A stretch of 64,000 nucleotides of DNA from Kordiimonas pumila (GCF_015240255.1 NZ_CP061205.1:3458501-3522500); one strand, 5' to 3'; counted from the stretch's first letter, positions 30,170 through 39,959 are shown. Notes: generated by a model from the letters alone, not told the origin. Program-made: numbers and translations.

Positions 30170-30729
30170 TACTGAACCCCTTTCATAGCGATTGCGAGGT
30201 TGTCGAGTTTAGTTTTAAGTGAGCTATCGATCATACGAGAACCAACTTTAACCTTAAGGCCGCCAAGCAATCCTTCATCAACCGATGCGTCGATGATAAC
30301 ATCTTGCCCGACTGCCGCTTTCAAATTTTTCTTCAATTCGGTAAGTTGCGTTTTTGTTAGAGCATGCGCACTAACAACTTCCGCTTTAATCTCTCCATTG
30401 TGGTGGGCAACCAGTTGGTCGAATGCCACAATGATGGATTTTAGCGTATCCAGCCTGCGATTCGCAGCTAACACACCCAAAAATTTGGATGTCAGGTCAG
30501 AAAGTTTTGCAAGTTTAGCAATACTCTCCACACCCTTAGACTGCTCAGTCCGGCTGAAAAGTGGTGATACTACCAACGCTTTCAGGTCACTGCTCTCAGT
30601 AAGCAGATCCTTTAACGTGGCAAGGTCGGATTCAACCGCTTTCAGCGCTTTGTTCTCTAATGCGAGCTCAAAAAGCGCTATGGCATAGCGGCCTGATATC
30701 CCTGAAACTATCGCTTTGTGCGAGGTCAC
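30169..30729 (-). CDS. atpH: ATP synthase F1 delta subunit
   Basis: The delta subunit (OSCP homologue) joins F1 to the peripheral stalk. The 186-residue product has the N-terminal helical domain [17 protein letters not shown] and the C-terminal motif [35 protein letters not shown]. It is the first gene of the atpHAGDC operon, with the operon promoter in the 286-base gap up to priA. Confidence 0.97.
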   Translation of the reverse strand: MTSHKAIVSGISGRYAIALFELALENKALKAVESDLATLKDLLTESSDLKALVVSPLFSRTEQSKGVESIAKLAKLSDLTSKFLGVLAANRRLDTLKSIIVAFDQLVAHHNGEIKAEVVSAHALTKTQLTELKKNLKAAVGQDVIIDASVDEGLLGGLKVKVGSRMIDSSLKTKLDNLAIAMKGVQ

Positions 30730-30865
30730 CTCAGACGTTCCCCTGGGTTAGGCCTGAACCTTTGGACACACATACAAGACAGCTTCACGCTGCTTGCGCT
30801 CATTTGGTCGCTTTTAACAAAGGTAAAACCCGTGCCACGGCGCTGACCAGCCAAATGCGTGCCCC

Positions 30866-30893
30866 CTCTAGCATAGAGATTTCACCCTTGCAA
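30866..30893 (-). promoter_or_regulatory. Candidate promoter of the atp operon
   Basis: On the minus strand CTTGCA and CTAGAG are separated by 17 bases, matching the alphaproteobacterial CTTG-N17-CTA pattern weakly. It lies about 140 bases upstream of atpH. I saw no open reading frame of note in the rest of the 286-base gap between atpH and priA. Confidence 0.35.
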
Positions 30894-31015
30894 GCCGCCA
30901 TCTACCGCATTTTTTGATTCTTTTAGTATTCGTACACTCAAACACCGCTTTTACGTCTACCTATTTCAGCAAAAAACAGAAATAATATAGGTGATTTAAA
31001 GTAACTTATAAAAGC

Positions 31016-33250
31016 CTACATGAAGCTATACGGATCAATATCAACTCGTAACCTAACACCTTTTATTTTTTTAGAACGCCGCACCCACTCACTCACTATA
31101 CCTTGAACTTTATCTCTGGACCGGCTGTGAAGTAACATACGAAAGCGGTATTGACCCCGAACACGGGTTAAAGGTGCCGGTGCTGGCCCCACAACAGCAA
31201 TGCCGTCCTCGGCAGGGGCAGTTGCAGCAAGCGCTCTGCCCTGCTCAATAACAGCCCCAATATCAGGCCCGCTTAATATGATAGCAACTAATCGCCCATA
31301 AGGCGGCATGGCATGGCTTTGCCTGATAGACTGCTCAAGCTCTAAAAAGCTTTCACTGTCTCCTGACAGCAAAGCCGCCACAACAGGATGCTCAGGCTCA
31401 TAGGTTTGCAAATACACCCGGCCTTTTTTCTCCGCCCGGCCCGCACGACCAGAAACCTGAACAAGCTGCTGGAATGTGCGCTCGCCCGCTCTGAGGTCGC
31501 CGCCCCTAAGGCCCAAGTCTGCATCAACCACACCTACAAGTGTTAAGCCGGGGAAGTGATAGCCCTTGGTTACAATCTGTGTACCAATAATGATATCAAC
31601 ACCGCCTTCTGCTATTTGTGCAATCATCTGGCCCGTTGATGTTGGGCTGGTCATGGTGTCGCTTGTTACAACGGAAACTTTTGCTGTTGGGAATCGGGCT
31701 ATAACTTCTTCAAAAAGCCTTTCAACCCCAGGGCCACACGCAACAAGTGTTTCCTCTTTTTTACAGGTAGGACAAGCCTTCGGAATTTCTTCGGTGTGAC
31801 CGCAGTGATGGCACTGTAATTCACGCTTAAACCTATGCTCTACAAGCCAGGCTGAACAGCTTGGACATTCAATCCTATGACCACATGTGCGACAAAGCGT
31901 CAGGGGAGCGTAGCCTCTGCGGTTCAAAAACAGCATTACCTGCTCGCGCGCGGCAAGTGTAGCCTCTATTTCTTTCACCAGAATAGGAGAGAGCCACATA
32001 CCCGCTTCTGGTGGCTCTGCGCGCATATCAATAAACTTCATTTCAGGAAGCACTGCAGACCCATGCCGCTCGCGCATTATAAGCGCTTCATAGCGCCCCT
32101 CTTTCGCATTAACCAGCGTTTCGATCGACGGCGTGGCACTGGCCAGCACCAGCGGACAAGCAGCAAGCTTTGCCCTTACCACCGCCATATCACGCGCATG
32201 GTAAAGTACCCCTTCTTCCTGCTTGAAAGACGGATCATGCTCTTCATCCACCACAATAAAACCAAGCTGCCTAAAAGGCAGAAACAGTGCAGATCGTGCC
32301 CCCACGACAACCCGGGCATCGCCAGATGACACAGCGCGCCAGACCCTGCGCCGCTCAGCTGTGCCAATATCTGAATGCCAGATGGCAGGCGCAACACCAA
32401 AGCGATCTTCAAATCTTTCTAACCACTGGGATGTAAGAGCAATTTCTGGAACCAAAACCAAAACCTGCGCCCCGGGTACTTGCAGGGCCTCTGCCAAGCC
32501 CTCGAAATATACTTCGGTTTTACCAGAGCCGGTAACACCATCGAGAAGAAACGGCTTGAACCCCTGCACCCAAACTGCAGCACGTATCGCCAGAGCCGCC
32601 ACTTCTTGCTCTGATGATAATACCGGTCCCGTTAAAGTTATATCTGGTTGCCTAAAGGGCGAATCGACCGGCAAATCAACTACACTTAACATAGCTTTTG
32701 TTGCCATTGCTCTGACAACAGATTCCCCCACGGCTGCCTTAGCAGCAATATCGGCAGCAGTGCGCGGTATGCCGTCCGCAACTATATTTAAAACCTTTTC
32801 ACGGCCAGACGTAATTCGCTGCGCAGGATCATCAATATTACCGGCAATATAATGATGCTTAACCGGTACCGGCTCTAATGCTTGCGGGCAGGAAAGACAC
32901 ATTTTAAGTACAGCACCCTGAGGTGCCAGAGTGTAAGCGGAAACCCAATCAACAAACTCGATAAGGTCCTCAGGGAATGGCAACAGGTCAATTGTTTCCA
33001 GCACATATTTAAGCTTGTTGTCTGGCAAAGTTTTCTGCTCAGGCTGATTTTTAAAAGGCCATACAACACCAACAACTATTCTGCCCGACAGCGGCACTTT
33101 TACTAAGCTTCCCGCATGCAGTTCACCAATCGTCGCTGGTAATAAATAATCAAGCGGCCCAGAAAACGGTACAGGCAATAGCACTTTAACTCTGCAAGGG
33201 TTTGATGCAGTCGCTTTTTCTTGCCTGTCAAATAGATGTGATTGCGCCAA
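31016..33250 (-). CDS. priA: Primosomal protein N' (replication restart helicase)
   Basis: PriA recognises stalled forks and reloads the replisome. The 744-residue product has the N-terminal DNA-binding domain (RVKVLLPVPFSGPLDYLLP), helicase motif I DGVTGSGKTEVY, motif II VVDEEHDPSFKQ, the zinc-binding insertion with CRTCGHRIECPSC and CHHCGH...CPTCKK (eight cysteines in pairs), and motifs V-VI GTQIVTKGYHFPGLTLVGVVDAD and QVSGRAGRAEKKG. The length is normal. PriA beside the atp operon is a common alphaproteobacterial arrangement. Confidence 0.97.
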   Translation of the reverse strand: MAQSHLFDRQEKATASNPCRVKVLLPVPFSGPLDYLLPATIGELHAGSLVKVPLSGRIVVGVVWPFKNQPEQKTLPDNKLKYVLETIDLLPFPEDLIEFVDWVSAYTLAPQGAVLKMCLSCPQALEPVPVKHHYIAGNIDDPAQRITSGREKVLNIVADGIPRTAADIAAKAAVGESVVRAMATKAMLSVVDLPVDSPFRQPDITLTGPVLSSEQEVAALAIRAAVWVQGFKPFLLDGVTGSGKTEVYFEGLAEALQVPGAQVLVLVPEIALTSQWLERFEDRFGVAPAIWHSDIGTAERRRVWRAVSSGDARVVVGARSALFLPFRQLGFIVVDEEHDPSFKQEEGVLYHARDMAVVRAKLAACPLVLASATPSIETLVNAKEGRYEALIMRERHGSAVLPEMKFIDMRAEPPEAGMWLSPILVKEIEATLAAREQVMLFLNRRGYAPLTLCRTCGHRIECPSCSAWLVEHRFKRELQCHHCGHTEEIPKACPTCKKEETLVACGPGVERLFEEVIARFPTAKVSVVTSDTMTSPTSTGQMIAQIAEGGVDIIIGTQIVTKGYHFPGLTLVGVVDADLGLRGGDLRAGERTFQQLVQVSGRAGRAEKKGRVYLQTYEPEHPVVAALLSGDSESFLELEQSIRQSHAMPPYGRLVAIILSGPDIGAVIEQGRALAATAPAEDGIAVVGPAPAPLTRVRGQYRFRMLLHSRSRDKVQGIVSEWVRRSKKIKGVRLRVDIDPYSFM

Positions 33251-33339
33251 GCTCTGCCTGCCTATTGAAGATGAACCATACGGATAGAACCACCACCATA
33301 GGGAACATCGAAGCAGCCTGCAATTTGAGAAGATAGAAA

Positions 33340-33368
33340 AATAGTAAGCTTAGCTTATAATAACTATT
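33340..33368 (+). promoter_or_regulatory. Putative MarR-family operator over the emr operon promoter
   Basis: AATAGT at 33340-33345 and ACTATT at 33363-33368 form a perfect inverted repeat with a 17-base spacer, and a TATAAT -10 hexamer at 33356-33361 lies inside it. No good -35 is visible. The arrangement fits autorepression by the MarR-type regulator encoded just downstream. Confidence 0.45.
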
Positions 33369-33402
33369 GCTTATTAATTTAAGAGGGCATAAACAGCAGC
33401 TG

Positions 33403-33852
33403 ATGAAACATGACATTTCAAAAGATATATTTGTTTTCCAGATCAGCGACCTGCTGCGCATGATGAAACAACATTTCGTAACTGAAGAAGGCACCGAAGT
33501 TACACGGTCACAAATCAAGTTGCTAATCACAGTATGGCGTAACCCAGGCATTACACAGCAAGGCTTGGCCAAACAACTTGAGATTGCCAATATGTCGGTT
33601 TGTCGTCAGGTAGATACTCTTGAAGAACGTGGCATGCTTGAAAGAAAGACTGACCCGAAAGACCGTCGAGCCCGCCGCTTGTTTACAACTGAAAAAACGG
33701 TACCTGTCATAAAAGAAGCCATTGAACACCTTAAAGAAGTGTCGGAACTATTCCTTACTCCCCTCGATAAAGATGAACGTGACATGCTAATAAGATTTCT
33801 AAATCGTATGATTGAATATAGAACCACCCACAAAGCAGGGGGGAAATCATGA
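33403..33852 (+). CDS. MarR-family transcriptional regulator (EmrR-like)
   Basis: The 149-residue protein has a winged helix-turn-helix (about residues 40-105): TRSQIKLLITVWRNPGITQQGLAKQL, then IANMSVCRQVDTLEERGMLERK and the wing DPKDRRARRLF. It should repress the downstream efflux genes and release DNA on binding a drug-like ligand (family knowledge). I chose the ATG at 33403; the ribosome site is weak. Its stop overlaps the membrane-fusion gene in an ATGA junction, so regulator and pump are one operon. Confidence 0.9.
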   Translation: MKHDISKDIFVFQISDLLRMMKQHFVTEEGTEVTRSQIKLLITVWRNPGITQQGLAKQLEIANMSVCRQVDTLEERGMLERKTDPKDRRARRLFTTEKTVPVIKEAIEHLKEVSELFLTPLDKDERDMLIRFLNRMIEYRTTHKAGGKS

Positions 33853-34877
33853 AACGCCTCCTGCTTTATATAAGTGTGCCTGCTGCCATAATTTTTATTG
33901 TAGCCTTTGTCTATATTTCTGGTGGCCGCATTATTGTCTCTGACAATGCTTATATTCGCATGGGTATTATTTCTGGTGCATCAAAAGTTTCAGGCGAAAT
34001 TACTGCTGTCCATGTCAAGCGCAACCAGCACGTTACAGCAGGTGACCTGATTGCAGAGCTTGATGATGTTGATGCCCAAGCCAAATTACTTGAAGCAAAA
34101 GCTAAACTGCTGTCACAGCGCAGCTTGGTTGAAGCGATTCGTCTCCATTATTTCAAAACTAAAGCTGCTCTTGAGAAAGAACAAGAAACCCTCGCCTTTG
34201 AAACCCGCGAATTTAAACGCGCGGAAAAATTGGCTAAGGATCAAGCTGTTTCCGAAGCTAACCTTGATGATCACCGCCATAAGGTGGAAGAATCAAAACG
34301 AGAAATCGCTGTATTGGAACAGGATGTCAAAATGGCCTTGTCCCAAATTGGTAATAACCCTGATTTTAATGGCGACCAGCACCCTATGGTTCTGCAAGCG
34401 CTTGCCGCCGTTCGGCTTGCGGAGCTTGCACTTGAGCATCTGGAAGTAAGGGTGCATACCGACGGGATCATTACACAGCTTGATCTGCACCCCGGTGAAT
34501 TTGTTACTGCTGGTTATCCTATATTTGGCCTAACTGTTGAAGACGACATGCGTATTGAGGCAAACCTTAAGGAAACTGAATTGACCCATGTTAAAATAGG
34601 TCAAGTCGCAGATGTCGAAGTAGACGCACTACCCGGCATAATATTCAAAGGCAAAATCGTCTCTATCAACCCAGCAACCGGCTCTGAGTTTGCTGTTCTT
34701 CCGGCACAAAACGCCACCGGCAATTGGGTGAAGGTAACGCAGCGTATTCCAGTGCAAATCGAGCTTGATAAACAGCAGGACCTTTCAAACCTTCGAGCCG
34801 GTTACAGTGTCGAAGTGTCCATCGATACCGGATATGAACGATCAATGGATGATCTACTTCATATTATTGGCTTGTAG
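33849..34877 (+). CDS. HlyD/EmrA-family membrane fusion protein
   Basis: The 342-residue periplasmic adaptor has one N-terminal membrane helix (residues about 4-24), a biotinyl-lipoyl half (GEITAVHVKRNQHVTAGDLIAEL), a long coiled-coil hairpin (about 75-190), the second lipoyl half (HTDGIITQLDLHPGEFVTAG) and a beta-barrel domain, ending LRAGYSVEVSIDT as in EmrA. It links the inner-membrane transporter downstream to an outer-membrane channel. No TolC gene is present in this window, so the channel would come from elsewhere. Confidence 0.92.
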   Translation: MKRLLLYISVPAAIIFIVAFVYISGGRIIVSDNAYIRMGIISGASKVSGEITAVHVKRNQHVTAGDLIAELDDVDAQAKLLEAKAKLLSQRSLVEAIRLHYFKTKAALEKEQETLAFETREFKRAEKLAKDQAVSEANLDDHRHKVEESKREIAVLEQDVKMALSQIGNNPDFNGDQHPMVLQALAAVRLAELALEHLEVRVHTDGIITQLDLHPGEFVTAGYPIFGLTVEDDMRIEANLKETELTHVKIGQVADVEVDALPGIIFKGKIVSINPATGSEFAVLPAQNATGNWVKVTQRIPVQIELDKQQDLSNLRAGYSVEVSIDTGYERSMDDLLHIIGL

Positions 34878-34885
34878 GCCCCCTT

Positions 34886-36463
34886 ATGTCAGCAAATACC
34901 AGTCAGTCCTTGAAACCGTCCGAACCAGAAAAGGCTGGTGCGTCAATCGCTCATCACCGGATAGGGTTGGTGTGCTGCCTTATGACATGCGTTTCATTGC
35001 ACACCATTGACGCAACGATTGTCAATGTGGCCCTGCCCATGATGCAAGGGTCGCTGCAAGCTACTTTTGAGCAAATTTCATGGGTTGTTACCACATATAT
35101 TTTGGCATCTGTCGTGCTCACCCCTCTCGTTGGCTGGGCCTCTAGCCGATTTGGTGTCAAACGCCTGCTTATAATATCAGTATCTATTTTTACCTTGTCG
35201 TCTGTTCTTTGCGGTCTGGCCATAACCCTTGAGGCAATGCTTGCCGCCCGAACCCTGCAAGGTGCGTCAGGTGCGCCCCTCATACCGCTTGCCATCGCAA
35301 CATTAAACCGCCTGTCTGATACAAAAGAAGACCGTGCAAAATTTATGGCCCTGTTTGGGCTTGGCACTATGGTTGGCCCTGTTCTTGGGCCGTCCCTTGG
35401 TGGGTATATTACAGATATATCATCATGGCGCTGGGTATTTTTTATTAACCTGCCTGTCGGCATTTTGGCCGTGATTGGGCTTGGCGCCACCATGAAAGCC
35501 GGGATGCGCATTCCCGGGCATAAATTAAATATTATTGGCTTTCTAACCCTTGCTGTTGTGATCGGTACTTTTCAGTTAGCCCTTGACCGAGGCGAATCAG
35601 AGGACTGGTTCGAAAGCTATGAAATAATTGCTTACTTTTTAATAGCCGCCTCAGCACTGTGGATGTTTATTATTAATAGCAAACTTAGTCCTCAGCCTTT
35701 TTTGCCTCCAGAATTGTTTCGAAACCGAAACTTTATGCTAGGCATGTTCCTTATTCTTGTAACCGCAGGCAATATGACTGTTGCTGTAGTCTTGCAGCCA
35801 CCCATGATGCAAAATCTTATGGGATACGGGGTACTAGACACTGGCGTTCTACTTATGTGGCGCGGCGTGGGTATGATGCTTGGCATGCTCTTGGCGCCAA
35901 GACTAAGTAAACTTATTAATCTTCGCATCCTTATTGGTATAGGCGGCATTTTCATGGTTGGGGGAATATACCCTTTTATTTTCCTTACGGCTGAAACACC
36001 AGCCCCCTTATTATCCATACCTCCCATATTTCATGGTTTTGGCCTTGGCATGATGTTTGTTATGGCCTCTACCACAGCTTACGCCACCATTCCCCACCAC
36101 TTACAGGTCGATGCTTCGTCAGTATTCTCTCTATTCAGGGGGATTGGCCAATCTATATCCATATCCGTGGTTATCAGCATGGTGAGCCGTTACACCCAGA
36201 TCAATCACGCTGAGCTCGTTGAACGCCTAATCCCGTATAGAAGCATCGCGGCAAGCGCCATCGCGCTACCAGGCGAAGCAGGCGCACAAAAAAGCCTTGC
36301 TCTCAGCAACCTCATTGTCCAGAGGGAGGCAGCCATGATCGCTTATAACAATGCCTATATCCTTTTATTCATTGCTGCCCTATCGGTTATTGTGATTGCC
36401 TTTTTCATCAAACAGCCAAAAGAAAACATGGAACCGTCCGAAGCACATCCGGTTGAAGCATAA
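34886..36463 (+). CDS. DHA2-family MFS multidrug transporter (EmrB-like)
   Basis: The 525-residue inner-membrane transporter has about 14 hydrophobic segments and the DHA2 signatures TIDATIVNVALPMMQGSL near residues 42-58, SSRFGVKRLLI in the A-motif loop, and GPVLGPSLGGYI in the C-motif. The order MarR-HlyD-DHA2 matches emrRAB, a proton-driven pump for hydrophobic drugs. It starts 8 bases after the adaptor gene. Substrates are unknown. Confidence 0.94.
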   Translation: MSANTSQSLKPSEPEKAGASIAHHRIGLVCCLMTCVSLHTIDATIVNVALPMMQGSLQATFEQISWVVTTYILASVVLTPLVGWASSRFGVKRLLIISVSIFTLSSVLCGLAITLEAMLAARTLQGASGAPLIPLAIATLNRLSDTKEDRAKFMALFGLGTMVGPVLGPSLGGYITDISSWRWVFFINLPVGILAVIGLGATMKAGMRIPGHKLNIIGFLTLAVVIGTFQLALDRGESEDWFESYEIIAYFLIAASALWMFIINSKLSPQPFLPPELFRNRNFMLGMFLILVTAGNMTVAVVLQPPMMQNLMGYGVLDTGVLLMWRGVGMMLGMLLAPRLSKLINLRILIGIGGIFMVGGIYPFIFLTAETPAPLLSIPPIFHGFGLGMMFVMASTTAYATIPHHLQVDASSVFSLFRGIGQSISISVVISMVSRYTQINHAELVERLIPYRSIAASAIALPGEAGAQKSLALSNLIVQREAAMIAYNNAYILLFIAALSVIVIAFFIKQPKENMEPSEAHPVEA

Positions 36464-36604
36464 TTTCCTGCCATTTGGCTTGCATTCCCCTGTGATCTTT
36501 ATTAGGCAGACGAAGAAATTTGCTTTAGTGTGCGGCCTAACCGCCAATGATACAAACGCCTGCCACACGCAGGTATGTGCCCAAAAGGCATGAAGGAGTT
36601 AGAA

Positions 36605-37258
36605 ATGAAATTTTTCCTCGACACAGCTAACATTGATGAAATTCGGGAGGCAAATGCAACCGGCCTCCTTGACGGCGTTACCACTAACCCGTCACTGATT
36701 AAAAAAGCCGGTCGTGAATTTTTCGAGGTTATTAGCGAAATTGCCAAAGAAGTTGACGGCCCGGTTTCTGCTGAAACTGTAGCGCACGACCATGAAACCA
36801 TGATGAAAGAAGGCCTGAAGTGCGCCAAAATAGCTGATAACATTGCAGTAAAAGTGCCGCTTACCATTGAGGGCCTGAAAACATGCAAGGCCCTTCGCGC
36901 AGAAGGCATTATGGTGAATGTAACACTTTGCTTTTCCGCAAATCAGGCTCTGCTTGCAGCAAAAGCTGGCGCTACGTTCATTTCGCCCTTTGTTGGCAGG
37001 CACGATGATGTTGGCTTTAACGGCATGGAACTGATCGAAGATATTCGTAACATCTACGATAACTATGCATTTGATACACAAATCCTTGTTGCGAGCGTTC
37101 GACACCCCACACACATTCTCGAATCAGCGCGCATTGGTGCCGATGTAGCAACCTTCCCAATCGATGTTCTTCGGAAGCTCTTTAACCATCCGCTTACATC
37201 AAGTGGGCTTGCAGCGTTCGATAAAGACTGGGCTGCAACAGGCTTTTCCATTCTGTAA
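36605..37258 (+). CDS. Transaldolase / fructose-6-phosphate aldolase family (TalC-like)
   Basis: The 217-residue TIM-barrel aldolase begins [16 protein letters not shown] and has [11 protein letters not shown], the Schiff-base lysine in [10 protein letters not shown] (about residue 86), and [13 protein letters not shown]. Short transaldolases of this group transfer dihydroxyacetone units in the pentose-phosphate pathway or cleave fructose-6-phosphate; sequence alone does not decide between these. I chose the ATG at 36605 with GAAGGAGTTAG upstream. A strong terminator follows. Confidence 0.93.
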   Translation: MKFFLDTANIDEIREANATGLLDGVTTNPSLIKKAGREFFEVISEIAKEVDGPVSAETVAHDHETMMKEGLKCAKIADNIAVKVPLTIEGLKTCKALRAEGIMVNVTLCFSANQALLAAKAGATFISPFVGRHDDVGFNGMELIEDIRNIYDNYAFDTQILVASVRHPTHILESARIGADVATFPIDVLRKLFNHPLTSSGLAAFDKDWAATGFSIL

Positions 37259-37280
37259 CTGATCATCAGTTTCAAGGGAG

Positions 37281-37308
37281 GGGCGCGGCTTTCACTGCGC
37301 CCTTTTTT
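37281..37308 (+). terminator. Rho-independent terminator after the transaldolase gene
   Basis: GGGCGC and GCGCCC pair around a 10-base loop and are followed by six T on the plus strand. The tract ends two bases before the ATG of the next gene. Confidence 0.88.
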
Positions 37309-37310
37309 AC

Positions 37311-37979
37311 ATGACCCATTCAGCTTTTAAAGCTCTGCAAACAGAAAACCCATGGCCTGATATAACAGGTCTTACCGCGTGGGATTATACGCTTGGCGGC
37401 GGCGGCCGCGAGCTTGTGGATGCTCTTATCAAATCAGACAAACCTAAATTTATGCTGGAAATAGGCTGTTTCTTGTGTGCGTCCGCCAAGCGCTGGCTAA
37501 ACCTTGATCCAGACCTGAAGCTTGTCGGGGTAGACCCTTGGGATGAAGAGGGCCTCACTGAGCAGGTGAAACGCTATGTAGGCCGCCCAAACTTAACCCG
37601 CAAATACCCAGACCGCGAAACACAGCTACAATTTGTGCATGATGTCGAAACCCAGACACCCTTTTGCACCGCACTGGCAAATTTGCGTGGGCTTGAAGAT
37701 CGCTTTATACCCTACAGGGGCCTTTCCCCCAATGCTCTCTATGAACTGAAGGAAAAAGGTTTTGAACCTGACCTTGTCTATATTGATGCTGGTAAAAACA
37801 TGACTGACCTTGAGGTTAGCCATACCCTATGGCCCAGTGCCCGCATTACTGGAGATGATTGGCACTGGAACCGCGCCCACGGCTATCCTATGCGCAAAAT
37901 CGTGTATGGATTTGCTGAGAAACATGGCTATAGCGTAGAAGCTGAATGGGCTACATGGGTCTTACAGCCCCTTAAGTGA
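37311..37979 (+). CDS. Class I SAM-dependent methyltransferase-like protein
   Basis: The 222-residue protein looks like a Rossmann-fold methyltransferase: the SAM-binding motif I is FMLEIGCFLCASAKRWL near residue 50, motif II LVGVDPWDEE near 75, and the post-core strand DLVYIDAGKNMTDLEV with an acidic metal-like cluster, then ARITGDDWHW. This pattern resembles the Methyltransf_24/CmcI-type group. The substrate is unknown. Its ATG lies only 2 bases after the preceding terminator, with no ribosome site of its own, and its 3' end overlaps the convergent DUF1294 gene by 8 bases. Confidence 0.72.
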   Translation: MTHSAFKALQTENPWPDITGLTAWDYTLGGGGRELVDALIKSDKPKFMLEIGCFLCASAKRWLNLDPDLKLVGVDPWDEEGLTEQVKRYVGRPNLTRKYPDRETQLQFVHDVETQTPFCTALANLRGLEDRFIPYRGLSPNALYELKEKGFEPDLVYIDAGKNMTDLEVSHTLWPSARITGDDWHWNRAHGYPMRKIVYGFAEKHGYSVEAEWATWVLQPLK

Positions 37980-38304
37980 AGCCTGTCAGCCTTTGAATGT
38001 AAGTTTGTGCATGCGGGGTAAAGCTATATATAACACCTGCCACATTTAACCATACCGTTACCCAGAAAACCGCCCTAAAAGACACTTTTTTAGTTTTATG
38101 GCAAAAAGCTTTCTGCGCATAAAGCGCCCCTGGCCAACCGCCTAACAATGCAAGAATATGAAATGTATCTTCAGAGATACGCCGATTTTTTGTCACTGCA
38201 GCTTTTTTATCATGCCCATAGAGCGCAATTGAAAGTGCACTCGAGACAGAAAAAAGCATAATGCAAAAGAGTATCTGATCAATAACGGGCAAAGGCTGGC
38301 TCAC
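37972..38304 (-). CDS. DUF1294 family membrane protein
   Basis: The 110-residue protein has three hydrophobic segments and the DUF1294 signature HILALLGGWPGALYAQKAFCHKTKKVSFR near its middle (given here in part: LGGWPGALYAQ, HKTKKVSFR). The family is of unknown function. It is 7 bases after purK and so may be the last gene of the purE-purK operon. It converges on and overlaps the methyltransferase gene. Confidence 0.88.
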   Translation of the reverse strand: MSQPLPVIDQILFCIMLFSVSSALSIALYGHDKKAAVTKNRRISEDTFHILALLGGWPGALYAQKAFCHKTKKVSFRAVFWVTVWLNVAGVIYSFTPHAQTYIQRLTGFT

Positions 38305-38311
38305 ACCCTAT

Positions 38312-39388
38312 CTAACCTTCTGGGTTTATCCAAGTTACATGACCCATTTTACGGCCGGGCCGAGGGTCCTGTTTACCGTAATGATGAAAGTGGGCTTTTG
38401 GGTCTTCCAAATATTTCTGATAATCCAGAATATCGGCGCCAAGAAGATTTTTCATCACCACATTGCCGTGTGCAGTTGTTGGACCAAGTGGCAAGCCACA
38501 AATCGCTCTTACATGCTGCTCGAACTGGCTTGTAACAGCGCCTTCAATTGTCCAGTGACCACTATTATGCACGCGCGGTGCAATCTCGTTAACGATAATC
38601 TGTTTTGATTCGTCGCTGACAAACATTTCAACCGCCATAACGCCGACATATTCAAGCGCATTCGCAACCTTGGTGGCCATCACTTTTGCTTTTGCCTCAA
38701 CAACATCCTTAATGTTGGCTGGCACTATTGTAGTATCAAGAATATGGTTAGTATGAACATTTTCTGAAACGGGAAATGCCGCCACTTCACCAAGGGCATT
38801 GCGCGCAACTACTACACTGATTTCACGGTCAAACTGAACAAAGCCCTCTAGAATAGCAGGGGTACCATTTGTGACCTTCATCACTTCATCAAAATTACTT
38901 TTAGACCTAACGAGCGTTTGGCCTTTGCCGTCATACCCAAATCTGCGGGTTTTTGCGACAGCCGGACGGCCTATCTTTTTATAGGCCACGTCGAGCTCTT
39001 CCCGTGTCTGGAAGGCCATATATGGCGCTGTATCAACACCTGATGCGTTTAAAAAGTCTTTTTCAAGTAATCTGTCCTGTGTCGTTTCAAGTGCACGGAC
39101 ACCGGGGTGCAGTGGCTTCAGTTCTGCAACAGCACGCGCCGTTTCAGAGGGGATATTTTCGAATTCATAGGTCACCACATCAACACAACGGCAAAAGGCG
39201 GCTATCGCCTCCATGTCAGTATAGTCAGCTATGGTCGTTTCATGTGCCACCTGAAAGGCAGGGCTTCTTTCATCTGGGCAGAATATATGACAGCGATATC
39301 CCAGATTTGCTGCAGCAAGTGCAATCATGCGGCCCAGTTGGCCGCCGCCAAGTATTCCAATAACACCACCTGGTTTAATGACTGTCAT
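38312..39388 (-). CDS. purK: N5-carboxyaminoimidazole ribonucleotide synthase
   Basis: PurK carboxylates AIR with bicarbonate and ATP in purine synthesis. The 358-residue ATP-grasp product begins VIGILGGGQLGRMIALAAANLGY and has KTRRFGYDGKGQ and IVNEIAPRVHNSGHWT, all typical. I started at the ATG at 39388, 7 bases after the purE stop; a longer reading would overlap purE. PurE and PurK act in sequence and are commonly paired. Confidence 0.96.
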   Translation of the reverse strand: MTVIKPGGVIGILGGGQLGRMIALAAANLGYRCHIFCPDERSPAFQVAHETTIADYTDMEAIAAFCRCVDVVTYEFENIPSETARAVAELKPLHPGVRALETTQDRLLEKDFLNASGVDTAPYMAFQTREELDVAYKKIGRPAVAKTRRFGYDGKGQTLVRSKSNFDEVMKVTNGTPAILEGFVQFDREISVVVARNALGEVAAFPVSENVHTNHILDTTIVPANIKDVVEAKAKVMATKVANALEYVGVMAVEMFVSDESKQIIVNEIAPRVHNSGHWTIEGAVTSQFEQHVRAICGLPLGPTTAHGNVVMKNLLGADILDYQKYLEDPKAHFHHYGKQDPRPGRKMGHVTWINPEG

Positions 39389-39395
39389 AATAGTA

Positions 39396-39893
39396 TTACT
39401 CAGTTTCAACGGGTGTTTCAGCAACACTTTCCGTTTGGGCCACTCGCCATGCGTCCAGCCTTGCGGCTAACGCCTCATCCATCAGGGCCAAAACACTGGT
39501 TGCAAGCAAGCCAGCATTTTTAGCGCCAGCTTTACCAATTGCAAGCGTACCAACAGGTACACCGCCTGGCATCTGCACAATAGAGAGCAAACTATCTTTA
39601 CCAGAAAGCGTGCTTGACTGCACCGGCACACCAAACACAGGTAATGGTGTCATGGCAGCTGTCATCCCCGGCAGGTGAGCTGCCCCACCAGCGCCTGCAA
39701 TGATGCACTTTAAGCCCCGGCCTTTAGCCGACTTTGCATACTCATAAAGCCGGTCTGGGGTACGGTGAGCAGAGACAATTCTACTTTCAAAAGGCACGCC
39801 AAGTTCAGCCATAATATCAGCTGCATGTTTCATTGTAGGCCAGTCTGACTGGCTTCCCATTATAATCCCGACAAGGGGTTTTATACTCGTCAT
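39396..39893 (-). CDS. purE: N5-carboxyaminoimidazole ribonucleotide mutase
   Basis: PurE moves the carboxyl group of N5-CAIR to CAIR. The 165-residue product has [15 protein letters not shown], the catalytic region [14 protein letters not shown], and the [12 protein letters not shown] and [22 protein letters not shown] motifs. I preferred the second in-frame ATG (39893) because AGGATGGG sits at usable distance before it; the first (39905) would have AGG directly adjacent. A short inverted repeat covers this ribosome site. Confidence 0.96.
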   Translation of the reverse strand: MTSIKPLVGIIMGSQSDWPTMKHAADIMAELGVPFESRIVSAHRTPDRLYEYAKSAKGRGLKCIIAGAGGAAHLPGMTAAMTPLPVFGVPVQSSTLSGKDSLLSIVQMPGGVPVGTLAIGKAGAKNAGLLATSVLALMDEALAARLDAWRVAQTESVAETPVETE

Positions 39894-39959
39894 AGATATG
39901 CCCATCCTTTTAAAGGATTATAATACAAAAAAGCTATTATGCTCAGATGCGGAGCGCGC

